IMG/VR virus record: IMGVR_UViG_3300021962_000215 | Location: 1 to 42,786 of that record | Direction: 5' to 3' (one strand) | Source: a virus | DNA: 42,786 bases | In this document: in pieces, positions 1-7,573 of the stretch | How positions within the stretch are numbered: the first letter of the stretch is position 1 | How the letters are laid out: each line of letters starts with the position of its first letter | Notes under the pieces: generated by a model | Databases searched by the model: none | What the model was told of the DNA's origin: nothing | What the model saw: only the letters and a program-made list of their open reading frames with translations | Translations under genes and position numbers: made by a program

Positions 1-490
1 CAGCAGTATGAGCGAGATGCTGCATATAAAACCAAGTGGAATAGCGACCAAATTTGTGAAGAGAGTTTTTAAGATTATTCCAAAGGTTGTCGAAAGTCCG
101 TTGTTCGTTATCTCCATAATAATTCTCCAGCACTTCGCGTTGAGTTTTCTTGCCAATAAATTTTTGATAAGATTCGAACATGGCTGGCAAGTGACCTTTG
201 TTCCACTTTGTATCTGTTTGGTATCTGAGCCGTTTATAGTTTGTTGAATTCCACCAAGTGATGCGATCCACAGTGGCGAGTTCATAATCTGGAAATTCAT
301 TTTTCAGAACCCATGCAGTTGGTAGTTGATAGGTGTTACCATACAACCATGCAAACCACAGACGCTCTTCATCATTATGCTCGTATCGCTGGTGTAGATA
401 GTTTGTGCACCATACGGCTGGATCGCAATCGCCATATTTCATGGACCATGCATACCATCTTATAAATTGTTCACGTCTTTCTAAATTCAT
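1..490 (-). CDS. Partial DNA-hypermodification protein resembling amino-acid:DNA transferase / alpha-glutamyl-putrescinyl thymine pyrophosphorylase group
   Basis: The 5' 163 codons of a gene whose 3' end lies beyond the left edge. The start is the ATG at 490, which overlaps the stop of the upstream GNAT gene as ATGA. The N-terminus begins MNLERREQFIRWYAWSMKYG, followed by GDCDPA, then RLWFAWLYGNTYQLPTAWV, WWNSTNY and KKTQRE. From memory this pattern matches phage proteins grouped with ADDT and aGPT-PPlase families, which resemble DNA glycosylases and are proposed to install amino acids or polyamines on modified thymine or cytosine. The identification rests on recalled motif similarity only. 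The position as last visible gene of an operon started by a TET/JBP-type oxygenase supports a role in DNA base modification. The catalytic C-terminal part is not visible. Confidence 0.55.
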   Translation of the reverse strand, partial: MNLERREQFIRWYAWSMKYGDCDPAVWCTNYLHQRYEHNDEERLWFAWLYGNTYQLPTAWVLKNEFPDYELATVDRITWWNSTNYKRLRYQTDTKWNKGHLPAMFESYQKFIGKKTQREVLENYYGDNEQRTFDNLWNNLKNSLHKFGRYSTWFYMQHLAHTA

Positions 491-1122
491 GCAAACAAAT
501 CAACTTGATGAAATAATGCATCACGCAGCCAATATTTGCCAACTTTATTAATTGCATCTTCAGTCGTGGTTTTCTTTTTCGATCCGAACTTATGAGATTC
601 CAGAGATTCATTTTGCAATTGTAGTAATACTTTTGAATCAGTCGGCAACGCAATTGAGGGATCGTCTACTGCGAGTTTCCGAAAGATCAATTGCTCTTCA
701 CGATTCTTGAACAGAGGTTGATCAGAGCGTAATGATCCAGTAGGATCAACTGCCCAAAATACAAGACCATTTTTCATATGCCATGTAACAGAACTTGGAG
801 TGCAAGAGATTTTAAGCCGTTTCATGTTCTGCATATTGACAGCGTAATCTACATATTGATCCCAGATCTGCGATGCGTATCCTTTACCCTCGCAGCCTTC
901 CGCCGTTACGATCTCATAGAGGTTAGTGTATCTATCTCGATTAAATGTTGCGAAAATGAGCGAGACAATCTTACCATTGTCCTCAAGAATCATTGGCGGA
1001 GATTTATCGTAGTTCTTGAATCGAAACCAGAGGCTATGGGATGCAGAAAGAAACTTCGTGTTCTTTCCTTCTGGAGAATTTCTTATCAAATCTTCTACTT
1101 GTTCTTTAGTCGCAAACTTCAC
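487..1122 (-). CDS. GNAT-family N-acetyltransferase
   Basis: A 211-residue protein starting with GTG at 1122, translationally coupled to the preceding gene by a GTGA overlap. Residues 67-83 (NLYEIVTAEGCEGKGYA) look like GNAT motif A, the acetyl-CoA pyrophosphate loop with G-x-G-x-A at 79-83. A helix (SQIWDQYVDYA) and a strand (RLKISC) follow, then SSVTWHMKNGLVFW near 110-123, which fits the C-terminal 'x-x-Y-x-x-x-G-F' element of the fold. A further C-terminal 80 residues are not recognisable. GNAT enzymes transfer acyl groups from acyl-CoA to amines. In this operon the acceptor could be an amine placed on a modified base, which is inference. Clear as a fold, uncertain in substrate. Confidence 0.65.
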   Translation of the reverse strand: MKFATKEQVEDLIRNSPEGKNTKFLSASHSLWFRFKNYDKSPPMILEDNGKIVSLIFATFNRDRYTNLYEIVTAEGCEGKGYASQIWDQYVDYAVNMQNMKRLKISCTPSSVTWHMKNGLVFWAVDPTGSLRSDQPLFKNREEQLIFRKLAVDDPSIALPTDSKVLLQLQNESLESHKFGSKKKTTTEDAINKVGKYWLRDALFHQVDLFA

Positions 1123-1802
1123 TGTTGAAGATCCTTTGCGTTATCAATCAAGATGGTTTTCATATGAAAGACACCCTTTGCAACTGTGATGTATTGATTC
1201 ATTGGAATCTCATGGGATTCAAACAAATCAGAACGCTTTGCAATATCTTTCGTAGAAGTAATTATAACGCCATTGCGCAAAGAAGTAAAGTAAATTGGAC
1301 GCTTTCCGTTGCGATAGAAACGCAACTTCTTTTCTTTATACAGTTCAATTACAGCCATTGAGGAATTAGGAAACTCCTCAAGTGGAGATTTATTTGCTTG
1401 GAGTGTATGAACAATTAATTCAGAATCATTACGAGTTTTGCATTTGTATCCATAAAGTCGTTCCCAGTTCTCTGGCATCTCTTGACTCACAACGCCATTG
1501 TGAACAATAGAAACATTTTCATTCCACAGTGGCTGATTGTAAGCAAGATCAGAGGTTGAATAACGACAATGACCAATTAGATATAGATTGCCGTCTTCAT
1601 TGACGCATGATTGCAAATCAAATGAATCTAGAAATTTCGTTGCTGGAACGGCGTCAATGTGACTATGAATTTGACCACCTTTGACCCACGACACACCAGT
1701 TGCGTGCAATCCGCGAATACTCGACTCGCGGAAAACATTCTCAAGCATGATCAAATCAAGAGAACTTGGATTCTCGATATAAGCACCAATCACTGCACAC
1801 AT
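1119..1802 (-). CDS. Stand-alone class II glutamine amidotransferase (Ntn hydrolase)
   Basis: A 227-residue protein that begins MCAVIGAYIENP. Cys2 is the N-terminal nucleophile of class II (PurF/GlmS/asparagine synthetase type) glutaminase domains after Met removal. Further family marks are RGLHATGVSW (about 30-39), GHCRYSTSD (about 97-105), SIVHNGVV (the HNG glutamine-binding element) and TRNDSELIVH. The protein is only the glutaminase domain: no synthetase, isomerase or phosphoribosyltransferase domain follows. It would release ammonia from glutamine for a separate partner. The operon suggests the partner is a DNA-base modifying enzyme. It starts 2 bases after the TET/JBP gene stop and ends in a GTGA overlap with the GNAT gene. 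Confidence 0.8.
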   Translation of the reverse strand: MCAVIGAYIENPSSLDLIMLENVFRESSIRGLHATGVSWVKGGQIHSHIDAVPATKFLDSFDLQSCVNEDGNLYLIGHCRYSTSDLAYNQPLWNENVSIVHNGVVSQEMPENWERLYGYKCKTRNDSELIVHTLQANKSPLEEFPNSSMAVIELYKEKKLRFYRNGKRPIYFTSLRNGVIITSTKDIAKRSDLFESHEIPMNQYITVAKGVFHMKTILIDNAKDLQQ

Positions 1803-1803
1803 A

Positions 1804-3096
1804 TTAAGCGAACAAATCTTCTAGAGTTGAGATCTTTTCGTATGCTTTTGGATGATATTTTTCAACCATCGCCCTTCCACCAATTCTCTCCAGATAGTCA
1901 TACCATTCTTGTTCGTCCCACATTCCTTCGGAAATACCATTCCAAAGACGTCGTTGGAGTGGGTGTTCTGGATTCTTTCGACGCGACTCAACATAATTAA
2001 ATCGATGATCTTCATATTCTTTACTTCCAAGTTCTAGCATCTTCTCACGCAAGTAACAGACAAGACTGATGCGTTCTGCAACTTCATCATTAGTTACAAT
2101 GGGTGTATTGCCGTGAATGTACTCATGATTATTAACCAACAACAAGTCACCTGGACGTACATTCACAGCAACACGAACTTCTGGAAGAATCAAATATCCA
2201 CCTGAATAATTACCATTATTTGATAGAACCAGAAGATTACTCAAACCATTTGTAAAGTCGCCAGCATCACGATGTGCTGCTGTTCTGAAAGTCTTGTTCA
2301 CTGTGATTGTAGTAAATACAGTTTGTGGAACCAGAAATGCTGAATCAATTTTATCTGCTGCTTCACGTTGAGCGGCATGACGAGTTGGAAGCAACTCAGC
2401 GAAACCACGATCAAGTGTTTGCAGAAATGGAAATGACATTTTAAATTTGTCGAATGAATGTTGTGTGTATGCAGTTGCTCGACCGTATGGAATTCGAGGA
2501 TAACGATCAAACCATCCAGCAATACCAGAATTCACCTGATTGGCATATGTGGTGTCAGAAATATATTTGTTTTCGACTTTGTGTGCTTCTTTCTTTCGCT
2601 CTGTGACAGAAAGATTGCTGACATTCTCTAGCCAGTTTTCAAAACTAAAGTCATCTTGTTTAACAAGAGCAGACAACCAAACAAGACCGCGTGTTGATTC
2701 TTTATTTTGATAAAGTTCGCGAAGTCTATCAATTTCTTCTTTAACATTAATTTTGATTGCAGTATTTTCTGCTTCCTTCTGGAAGAGATCAAACACTTGC
2801 ATCTGAAATTCTGTCACCCACTCACGACCACCACACTTCTCACCCTTTGGTCCTGCAGCAAGACCACGATTCTGGGTTGGTGTGGCGGCTTCACGCAAGC
2901 CAGTATAAGCAGCCTCTTGTTCTTCCTTGGAGAAGAAGTTTTTACGAAACTTAAATGCAATGCTGCTTTCATCTTCATTATGAAGATAGCAATCTGTGTC
3001 TTCGTTGATTAAAACATCATAATGTGATTCATCAAGAAATTGTCCAAGCAGATGCTCACAATCATACTTTGTTTTTGCCACAATAATTTTGGTCAT
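1804..3096 (-). CDS. TET/JBP-family 2-oxoglutarate/Fe(II) dioxygenase, base-oxidising
   Basis: Oxidises the 5-methyl group of thymine or 5-methylcytosine in DNA in the characterised relatives. The reading frame is open from an ATG at 3114 (436 residues), but a GAGAGGAG ribosome site lies inside those first codons and points to the ATG at 3096 (MTKIIVAKTKYD, 430 residues), which I choose. In 436-residue numbering, NRGLAAG (82-88) and GIAGWFDRYPRIPYGRATAY (197-216) match the TET/JBP pre-core. HRD at 281-283 is the HxD iron motif, GGYLILPEVRVAVNVRPGD forms the jelly-roll strands, H334 (IHGNT) is the distal iron ligand and R348 (ERISLVCYLR) binds 2-oxoglutarate. It is the first gene of a four-gene operon preceded by a promoter. 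Whether the substrate is thymine or 5-methylcytosine cannot be told; no cytosine methyltransferase is in the window. Confidence 0.85.
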   Translation of the reverse strand: MTKIIVAKTKYDCEHLLGQFLDESHYDVLINEDTDCYLHNEDESSIAFKFRKNFFSKEEQEAAYTGLREAATPTQNRGLAAGPKGEKCGGREWVTEFQMQVFDLFQKEAENTAIKINVKEEIDRLRELYQNKESTRGLVWLSALVKQDDFSFENWLENVSNLSVTERKKEAHKVENKYISDTTYANQVNSGIAGWFDRYPRIPYGRATAYTQHSFDKFKMSFPFLQTLDRGFAELLPTRHAAQREAADKIDSAFLVPQTVFTTITVNKTFRTAAHRDAGDFTNGLSNLLVLSNNGNYSGGYLILPEVRVAVNVRPGDLLLVNNHEYIHGNTPIVTNDEVAERISLVCYLREKMLELGSKEYEDHRFNYVESRRKNPEHPLQRRLWNGISEGMWDEQEWYDYLERIGGRAMVEKYHPKAYEKISTLEDLFA

Positions 3097-3117
3097 GATA
3101 TTTTCTCCTCTCATGAC

Positions 3118-3146
3118 ATTATATATGCAAAGAATTTAAAAAACAA
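3118..3146 (-). promoter_or_regulatory. Sigma70-like promoter for the hypermodification operon
   Basis: Minus strand reads TTGTTT (3146-3141), a 17-base spacer, then a perfect TATAAT (3123-3118). The transcript would start near 3111, leaving a short leader that contains the AGGAG site for the start at 3096. Confidence 0.65.
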
Positions 3147-3174
3147 ACTCAGCATTTCAGAAAACCAAATGAAA

Positions 3175-3199
3175 CTGTGGGGGCATTGCACCCCCACAG
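3175..3199 (-). terminator. Hairpin terminator after the winged-helix gene
   Basis: A perfect 9-bp stem (CTGTGGGGG with CCCCCACAG) and a 7-base loop, followed on the minus strand by a T-rich but interrupted tract (TTTCATTTGGTTTT). It sits about 30 bases after the stop of the 98-residue gene and before the promoter of the next operon, the usual place for an intrinsic terminator. Confidence 0.75.
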
Positions 3200-3228
3200 A
3201 ATGTTATCACATTTTTAGAATTGCCAGA

Positions 3229-3525
3229 TTAGGCAGTCATCGAGACGTTGATAGCATCACGATAGAGCGTCTTGCGAGCGCGAGCAATCTTACCCTGTTC
3301 GAGATACTTCTCGAACTGAGCCGAAGGATTGCCGAGGCGATAGGCAAAAACCTTTTCGCCACGCGAATTCGTGACGCGATTGGTGTATACAGAGATACCC
3401 TCATTGCGTGCACGATAAGCAAGATCAGCAGCATTGTCAACCTTGAACATGGCGCGAATTTGGCGCGAGGTGACAGTGTTGCCATCGGCAAGATAAGTAA
3501 CAAACGAATCAAGAGCATTAGACAT
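3229..3525 (-). CDS. Small winged-helix/HTH-like protein conserved in marine T4-like phages
   Basis: 98 residues. The frame is open further upstream, but GAAGGT at 3538-3533 sets the start at the ATG at 3525 (MSNALDSFVTYLADG). The sequence 'ALDSFVTYLADGNTVTSRQI' followed by 'FKVDNAADLAYRARNEGISVY', then NRVTNSRGEKVFAYRLG, fits a winged-helix domain: helix, recognition helix, and a beta wing carrying the Arg/Lys-rich segment. Similar small proteins occur in cyanophage genomes, from memory. It has its own promoter (3596-3624), an unusual structured leader and its own terminator, so it forms a single-gene unit. The role is probably DNA binding or transcriptional; no target is visible. Its possible use as a regulator of the promoter family seen nearby is speculation. 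Confidence 0.6.
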   Translation of the reverse strand: MSNALDSFVTYLADGNTVTSRQIRAMFKVDNAADLAYRARNEGISVYTNRVTNSRGEKVFAYRLGNPSAQFEKYLEQGKIARARKTLYRDAINVSMTA

Positions 3526-3542
3526 AAAATATACCTTCACAA

Positions 3543-3586
3543 AAACCCCTTCAATAATGTTACAAGAGCGGGGCTTATCCTGTAAC
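3543..3586 (-). promoter_or_regulatory. Possible H-type pseudoknot in the mRNA leader of the winged-helix gene
   Basis: On the minus strand two complementary pairs interleave. GTTACA (3586-3581) pairs with TGTAAC (3564-3559), and AAGCCCC (3576-3570) pairs with GGGGTTT (3549-3543). The order 5' arm 1, 5' arm 2, 3' arm 1, 3' arm 2 is that of an H-type pseudoknot. The first arm begins within a few bases of the predicted transcript start and the last arm ends 5 bases before the ribosome site (3538-3533). Only the base complementarity is seen; folding and function are inferred. The two hairpins could also be alternatives. Confidence 0.4.
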
Positions 3587-3595
3587 ATGACTCTT

Positions 3596-3624
3596 ATTAT
3601 ATACCAACAAGAGCCAAAAGTAAA
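3596..3624 (-). promoter_or_regulatory. T4-early-like promoter for the winged-helix gene
   Basis: Minus strand reads TTTACT (3624-3619; with the preceding G it gives the GTTTAC of T4 early promoters), a 17-base spacer and TATAAT (3601-3596). The start of transcription would be near 3589. Confidence 0.7.
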
Positions 3625-3631
3625 CTCTTGC

Positions 3632-3820
3632 TTACAGCGGGTGCCGTTCGTCAAAAGTCTCCATCCAATTTAAGAGATACTGCTTGGCTTCAGTTCTGTT
3701 TACACCAAACGCTTCTTGGATATATGGGGCTGCACCAAACATATTAGTCTCACCAGACTCACGGAGTTTATCCAAGAACACATTAACCTTTTCTTGCATT
3801 TTCATTCTAAACTGGTCCAT
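3632..3820 (-). CDS. Conserved small phage protein of unknown function
   Basis: 62 residues from the ATG at 3820 (MDQFRMKMQEKVNVFLDKLR). An earlier in-frame ATG at 3832 overlaps the upstream stop, but the GGAGG ribosome site lies just after it and 5 bases before the ATG at 3820, so the later start is preferred. The protein appears all-helical, with a conserved-looking stretch TNMFGAAPYIQEAFGVNRTE and then AKQYLLNWMETF. I recall similar short proteins in marine T4-like phages but no function. It directly follows the CobS-like gene, so the two are probably co-transcribed. Confidence 0.6.
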   Translation of the reverse strand: MDQFRMKMQEKVNVFLDKLRESGETNMFGAAPYIQEAFGVNRTEAKQYLLNWMETFDERHPL

Positions 3821-3831
3821 ATCAGCCTCCA

Positions 3832-5190
3832 TTACACCCGACTCTTCGCAGCAACAATCTTGACAAGGGTGTCAAGAACTCGAGCCTTGATCTGCTCAGT
3901 GCTCAGACCCTTGTCAAGCATCTCAACCAATTCTTGTTCGCTGAACGAGACTATCTCGTTTTTATAACGGAAAGTGGTGTATCCAGTTTCGATATTTTTT
4001 TCCACACTTATATCACCAACACTGGGTGCTGCAGGAGCAGGAGTTGCCTCCGCATCAACCTTCGTGTACAGATCCAAGAACGCAGTCTTGGTGTCTGTGT
4101 CGAATCGATTCAAGCACATCTCAATTGCCTTCAAACGATTGTTGAAGATAGAGAATGCTTTGCTGATATGGACAAGACGACGAGTCGAGATAACTTCATC
4201 AACTGCACCATCCGAGAAACTCTTGCGGATGACTTCAGCCCACGTGATAAGACGGTCAATGAACGTCGTGTCAGTGATACCAAGAACAGCGAAATTCTTT
4301 TCAAGAATCTTGCGCTCGGTATTGGCAGGAGGATATTCCTGCTCGACCGTGATGGCAAAACGCTCGAGGAATGCTTCGTTGAGCAAGTTTGTGCCGATGA
4401 ATCGACCATCGTCACTGCCTTTACCCTTCGTGTTCGCAGTCGCAACCACGTTGAAGCCAGCAGCAGGGTGGACAACTTCACCAGTCTTCTTGTCGAAGTA
4501 TGGCTTGCCTTCAAGAATCGGCTGCAAGCACAGAATATCTTCCGTGCCGAGATCACACTCATCAAGAAGCAGCACGGCACCACGACGCATCGCAGTGATC
4601 ACTGGTCCTTCACGACGGATCGTGTTTCCGTCAACCAACTCATAGGAACCAATGAGGTCAGACTCATCGGTGCGCTTCGTGATATTGACGCGAATCAACT
4701 CACGCTTCAACGCAGCACAAACCTGCTCAATCATGAATGTCTTGCCATTACCTGACAAGCCAGTGATGTAGATAGGATAGAAGATTCGCGACTTGATGAT
4801 GTCACGCATGTCGTTGTAGAATCCGAATGGAACATACGTTTCGTTACGGTCAGGCACAAACGACTCAGTGACATTTTGCGCACGACGAGAAGCAATGTTC
4901 ACAACCTGAGCAACCATTGCGGCTGCAGCAACAGGGACTTCATCAGTCTGCTTTGCAGCAGGAGTGATACAACCAATATTCTTCGGGACGATACTGAATT
5001 GACCACGACTCACCTTGCGTTCACGCAAGATGAAGTATGGGAAGAATTCAACGTTGTTTTTCTTGTTTTCGCAGAAGGCATTCAGTTCCTTCAGCGAGAT
5101 AGTATCCTTGTCGAAGTGCGCATGCAATCGCTCAAGAATCTCAATCCGAGCCGCATTATCATAATTAGACTTTCTCACATCAGACTCCAT
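3832..5190 (-). CDS. cobS: CobS-like / MoxR-type AAA+ ATPase
   Basis: About 452 residues. AAA+ features (numbered from the ATG at 5190): Walker A GLSGNGKT at 144-151, Walker B VLLLDE at 206-211, sensor-1 ATANT near 250-254 and the arginine-finger region LNEAFLERF near 269-277. The motifs RTDESDLIGSY and PVITAMRRGAVLLLDE are typical of the CobS/MoxR clade. Many marine phages carry this gene as 'CobS', named for the cobaltochelatase ATPase of the cobalamin pathway. Without a CobN-like large subunit here, a general MoxR role (ATP-driven remodelling with the neighbouring VWA protein) is equally likely. Start is uncertain: the ATG at 5190 lacks a ribosome site, whereas a GTG at 5178 has GGAG six bases upstream. 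Confidence 0.8.
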   Translation of the reverse strand: MESDVRKSNYDNAARIEILERLHAHFDKDTISLKELNAFCENKKNNVEFFPYFILRERKVSRGQFSIVPKNIGCITPAAKQTDEVPVAAAAMVAQVVNIASRRAQNVTESFVPDRNETYVPFGFYNDMRDIIKSRIFYPIYITGLSGNGKTFMIEQVCAALKRELIRVNITKRTDESDLIGSYELVDGNTIRREGPVITAMRRGAVLLLDECDLGTEDILCLQPILEGKPYFDKKTGEVVHPAAGFNVVATANTKGKGSDDGRFIGTNLLNEAFLERFAITVEQEYPPANTERKILEKNFAVLGITDTTFIDRLITWAEVIRKSFSDGAVDEVISTRRLVHISKAFSIFNNRLKAIEMCLNRFDTDTKTAFLDLYTKVDAEATPAPAAPSVGDISVEKNIETGYTTFRYKNEIVSFSEQELVEMLDKGLSTEQIKARVLDTLVKIVAAKSRV

Positions 5191-5207
5191 TATCAATCTA
5201 TAGAACT

Positions 5208-5236
5208 ATTATCGCTGAAAAACAAACAGAAAACAA
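5208..5236 (-). promoter_or_regulatory. Sigma70-like promoter for the CobS-like gene
   Basis: Minus strand TTGTTT (5236-5231), 17 bases, GATAAT (5213-5208). It lies at the downstream end of intergenic repeat copy 1. Confidence 0.45.
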
Positions 5237-5269
5237 CAGTAAAAACTCTAATAGAATCAACAACTTACG
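5230..5269 (-). repeat. Intergenic repeat element, copy 1 (cobT-cobS junction)
   Basis: About 40 bases, on the minus strand beginning CGTAAGTTGTTGATTCTATT and continuing AGAGTTTTTACTGTTGTTTTC. It is nearly identical to copies at 7565-7606 and 7811-7841. The TAA of its CGTAAG start is the stop codon of the CobT-like gene, and its end supplies the -35 box of the next promoter. Confidence 0.85.
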
Positions 5270-7538
5270 CCACCGCCAGTTCTTCGGCTAGTTTCGTGAG
5301 CAGGAGACGATTGCTCTTCTTGCTACCCACAGTCTTGGAGAACTCACGAACCATCTTGTTCTTGTTCATATCGCTAGTGATTTCAAGTTTGTCGTCGACG
5401 ATGTTGGTGCTCGGGAGACCAACATAGAAATACTTGTCATATCCAAGACGATCAACAACAAAGTAATTATGTTCGCGGAAAGTCTTCTTGGCAACATCTT
5501 GCTCAATAGCAGATTTGTCACTAACAAGATACTTCACATCACGCTGAATGGCTTTCTTGTTGCCAACATAGAAACCAATATGCTTACAACCAGTCACGTC
5601 AGCAACCAACTGAGTGATTGCAGGTTGCATCGTATGATAATTTGACAACTTGACTTTCTTTTTGGTCTTTTTGTCAATCAGATACACAACTGACTTGCGA
5701 CGATCGTCGTAGAAACCAGAATCGCTGCTCATCAGAGGATACGAAAGATTGCTGCCGCCTTCACCGTCGGTCAGATACACAACGTTGCAAACATCCAACT
5801 GATGTTTGTTCTGGAATGCAGTAATGATTCCGCGAGAAGCAAGCAGAGTCTCGAGAAACGGAGTGCTGTTCAAACCAAAGCCAGAAGTGTCCCAATCGTA
5901 TCGCCAGCCACCATGATCGTTTTCCTTGCAAGTGTAGTCATATGCACGACCATACTCATTGGCAACAACGCACATCGCATTGAACGCACGACGATACTGA
6001 ACAGGCGACAAAGAAGAACCAATCAGATGTTTCAGATGGAACCATGTATGACTCATCGTCATGTCAACAGCACGATTAGACACGAAACGATCGTTGTTCA
6101 CCATCTCGCGCAACTTCTTGTTGCCATAAGCATCGTCACTGAAGCCATAAACTTCAAACGGAACTTTGGCAAGTTTACAAAACGAAGCAAGCACAAGCAT
6201 CTGCTCAATCGTGTTACGCATAATATCGCCCATCGAACCAGACATATCAACGAACATGATAAAGCCATGATTCTTGCCCTTCGGCACGACAGTGATTTTG
6301 CGGAACAAGTCATTGCTGAAACGATACTTGTGAAGCACGTTCATATTCAACTCGCCAGTGCGAGCAGTCTGTGTTCGAGCATACTCGCTGGCTTTCTTGC
6401 GCATCTCAAATTCCTTCAAGATATGCATAATGACTTTCTTGTTGTTCGCGTTGAATTTGCGCACACACTTCTGAACAACAGTGTCGTATGAGATGTTATA
6501 GCGACCATAGGTGCGATTCGGATCAGCAACTTGCGCACGGAAGAATTGTTCAAGGTCATTCACAACTTCCGTGTTCGGAAGAATGATGTTCTCAAGAACA
6601 GCGTCGGGCAACTCATACATGAAGATTTTGCCAGTTTCATTGACCAATTCCTGCTCGCGCTGACGGAAACTGCGATCAGTTACAGACTGCGGTTCATCTT
6701 CATTTTCTTGTTCTTCTTTATCACCGTTACCAGAAGAATACTGGTCGCTGTTAGATTCTTCTGCTTCGTCAGACTCAGTTTGATCCTGAGAATCTTCAGC
6801 ATCAGTGCCGTCTGATTCTTCGTCTACATCAGAGTCATCGTTACCATCGATGTTATCTTCATAGTCAGAACCATCATCAACGTCATCGTACTCGCCAGAA
6901 TCATCTTGATCCTGTTGACGCTCTTCTTTCATCTGCTCTTGCAGGTCTTGTTTGTTCTGAATCTTGTCTTGCTCATTTTGTTTGGTGTACTCATACACAC
7001 GGCGAGCAATATCAACAACTTGATCCCACGTTTCAGCAGCCTCAACTTCGCGAACGATGTCACGCTCGAAGTCATTGAATTCAACAACAACATGTGAACC
7101 CATCTTGAAGCGCAGGTTGATGCGATCAATCAGATTGAGTTTGCTGAGGTCGTCAAGTTTCTTGATGCCGAAAAAATCGCGCTCATAGAGAGAAGTGTAA
7201 GCACGAGCAAAAGACTTTGAAAGTCCAGGGAACTTGCGCTTGACAAGTTTCTCAATGCGAGCATCTTCGATGACGTTCAAGAAGTCTTTGAACTTCTTGT
7301 CGCTCTCGGCGACTTCATTATGCCAGCCCTGCTGCGGGGTGTTCAGAGCATGACCAACTTCGTGACCAGTCAGCAGGTCATACAAGTCACCGTCCATGTC
7401 CTTCCAAACGGGAAGAACCATCGTGCGATTCTTGAGGTCGAAGTATGCGGTCTTGACATTTTGATGCGAGACGGTGATATTCTCGCTCGCCAAGAGTTTG
7501 GCGAGGATCGATTTAGAAGCCTGTAAATTCGTTTTCAT
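5265..7538 (-). CDS. cobT: CobT-like VWA protein with an N-terminal HExxH metallopeptidase-like domain
   Basis: 757 residues in three parts. N-terminal part: GHEVGHALNTP gives HExxH at 59-63, with a candidate third zinc ligand in NVIEDARIEKL (E91), like gluzincin peptidases. Middle: a very acidic Asp/Glu/Ser-rich linker at about 205-290. C-terminal: a von Willebrand A domain with MIDAS motif DMSGS at 431-435 and LTDGEGG further on. The acidic linker plus VWA is the layout of CobT, partner of CobS in cobaltochelatase; the HExxH domain suggests instead, or in addition, proteolysis or metal handling. It lies directly upstream of the CobS-like gene, the usual pairing of a MoxR ATPase and a VWA protein. 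The predicted promoter puts the transcript start at the ATG, so the message may be leaderless. Confidence 0.75.
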   Translation of the reverse strand: MKTNLQASKSILAKLLASENITVSHQNVKTAYFDLKNRTMVLPVWKDMDGDLYDLLTGHEVGHALNTPQQGWHNEVAESDKKFKDFLNVIEDARIEKLVKRKFPGLSKSFARAYTSLYERDFFGIKKLDDLSKLNLIDRINLRFKMGSHVVVEFNDFERDIVREVEAAETWDQVVDIARRVYEYTKQNEQDKIQNKQDLQEQMKEERQQDQDDSGEYDDVDDGSDYEDNIDGNDDSDVDEESDGTDAEDSQDQTESDEAEESNSDQYSSGNGDKEEQENEDEPQSVTDRSFRQREQELVNETGKIFMYELPDAVLENIILPNTEVVNDLEQFFRAQVADPNRTYGRYNISYDTVVQKCVRKFNANNKKVIMHILKEFEMRKKASEYARTQTARTGELNMNVLHKYRFSNDLFRKITVVPKGKNHGFIMFVDMSGSMGDIMRNTIEQMLVLASFCKLAKVPFEVYGFSDDAYGNKKLREMVNNDRFVSNRAVDMTMSHTWFHLKHLIGSSLSPVQYRRAFNAMCVVANEYGRAYDYTCKENDHGGWRYDWDTSGFGLNSTPFLETLLASRGIITAFQNKHQLDVCNVVYLTDGEGGSNLSYPLMSSDSGFYDDRRKSVVYLIDKKTKKKVKLSNYHTMQPAITQLVADVTGCKHIGFYVGNKKAIQRDVKYLVSDKSAIEQDVAKKTFREHNYFVVDRLGYDKYFYVGLPSTNIVDDKLEITSDMNKNKMVREFSKTVGSKKSNRLLLTKLAEELAVA

Positions 7539-7544
7539 ACAACC

Positions 7545-7573
7545 ATTGTCCCCTAAAACGGCTAGAAAAACAA
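7545..7573 (-). promoter_or_regulatory. Sigma70-like promoter for the CobT-like gene
   Basis: Minus strand TTGTTT (7573-7568), 17 bases, GACAAT (7550-7545). Only six bases separate the -10 box from the ATG at 7538 and no ribosome site fits between them. Confidence 0.4.

Noticed and set aside
3097-3114. Start of the TET/JBP gene at the ATG at 3114
   Set aside because: The AGGAG ribosome site lies inside those first six codons and serves the ATG at 3096.
3934-4755. Long plus-strand open frames opposite the CobS-like gene
   Set aside because: Antisense shadows of a well-supported AAA+ gene; no ribosome site, no recognisable domain and no other plus-strand gene in the window.
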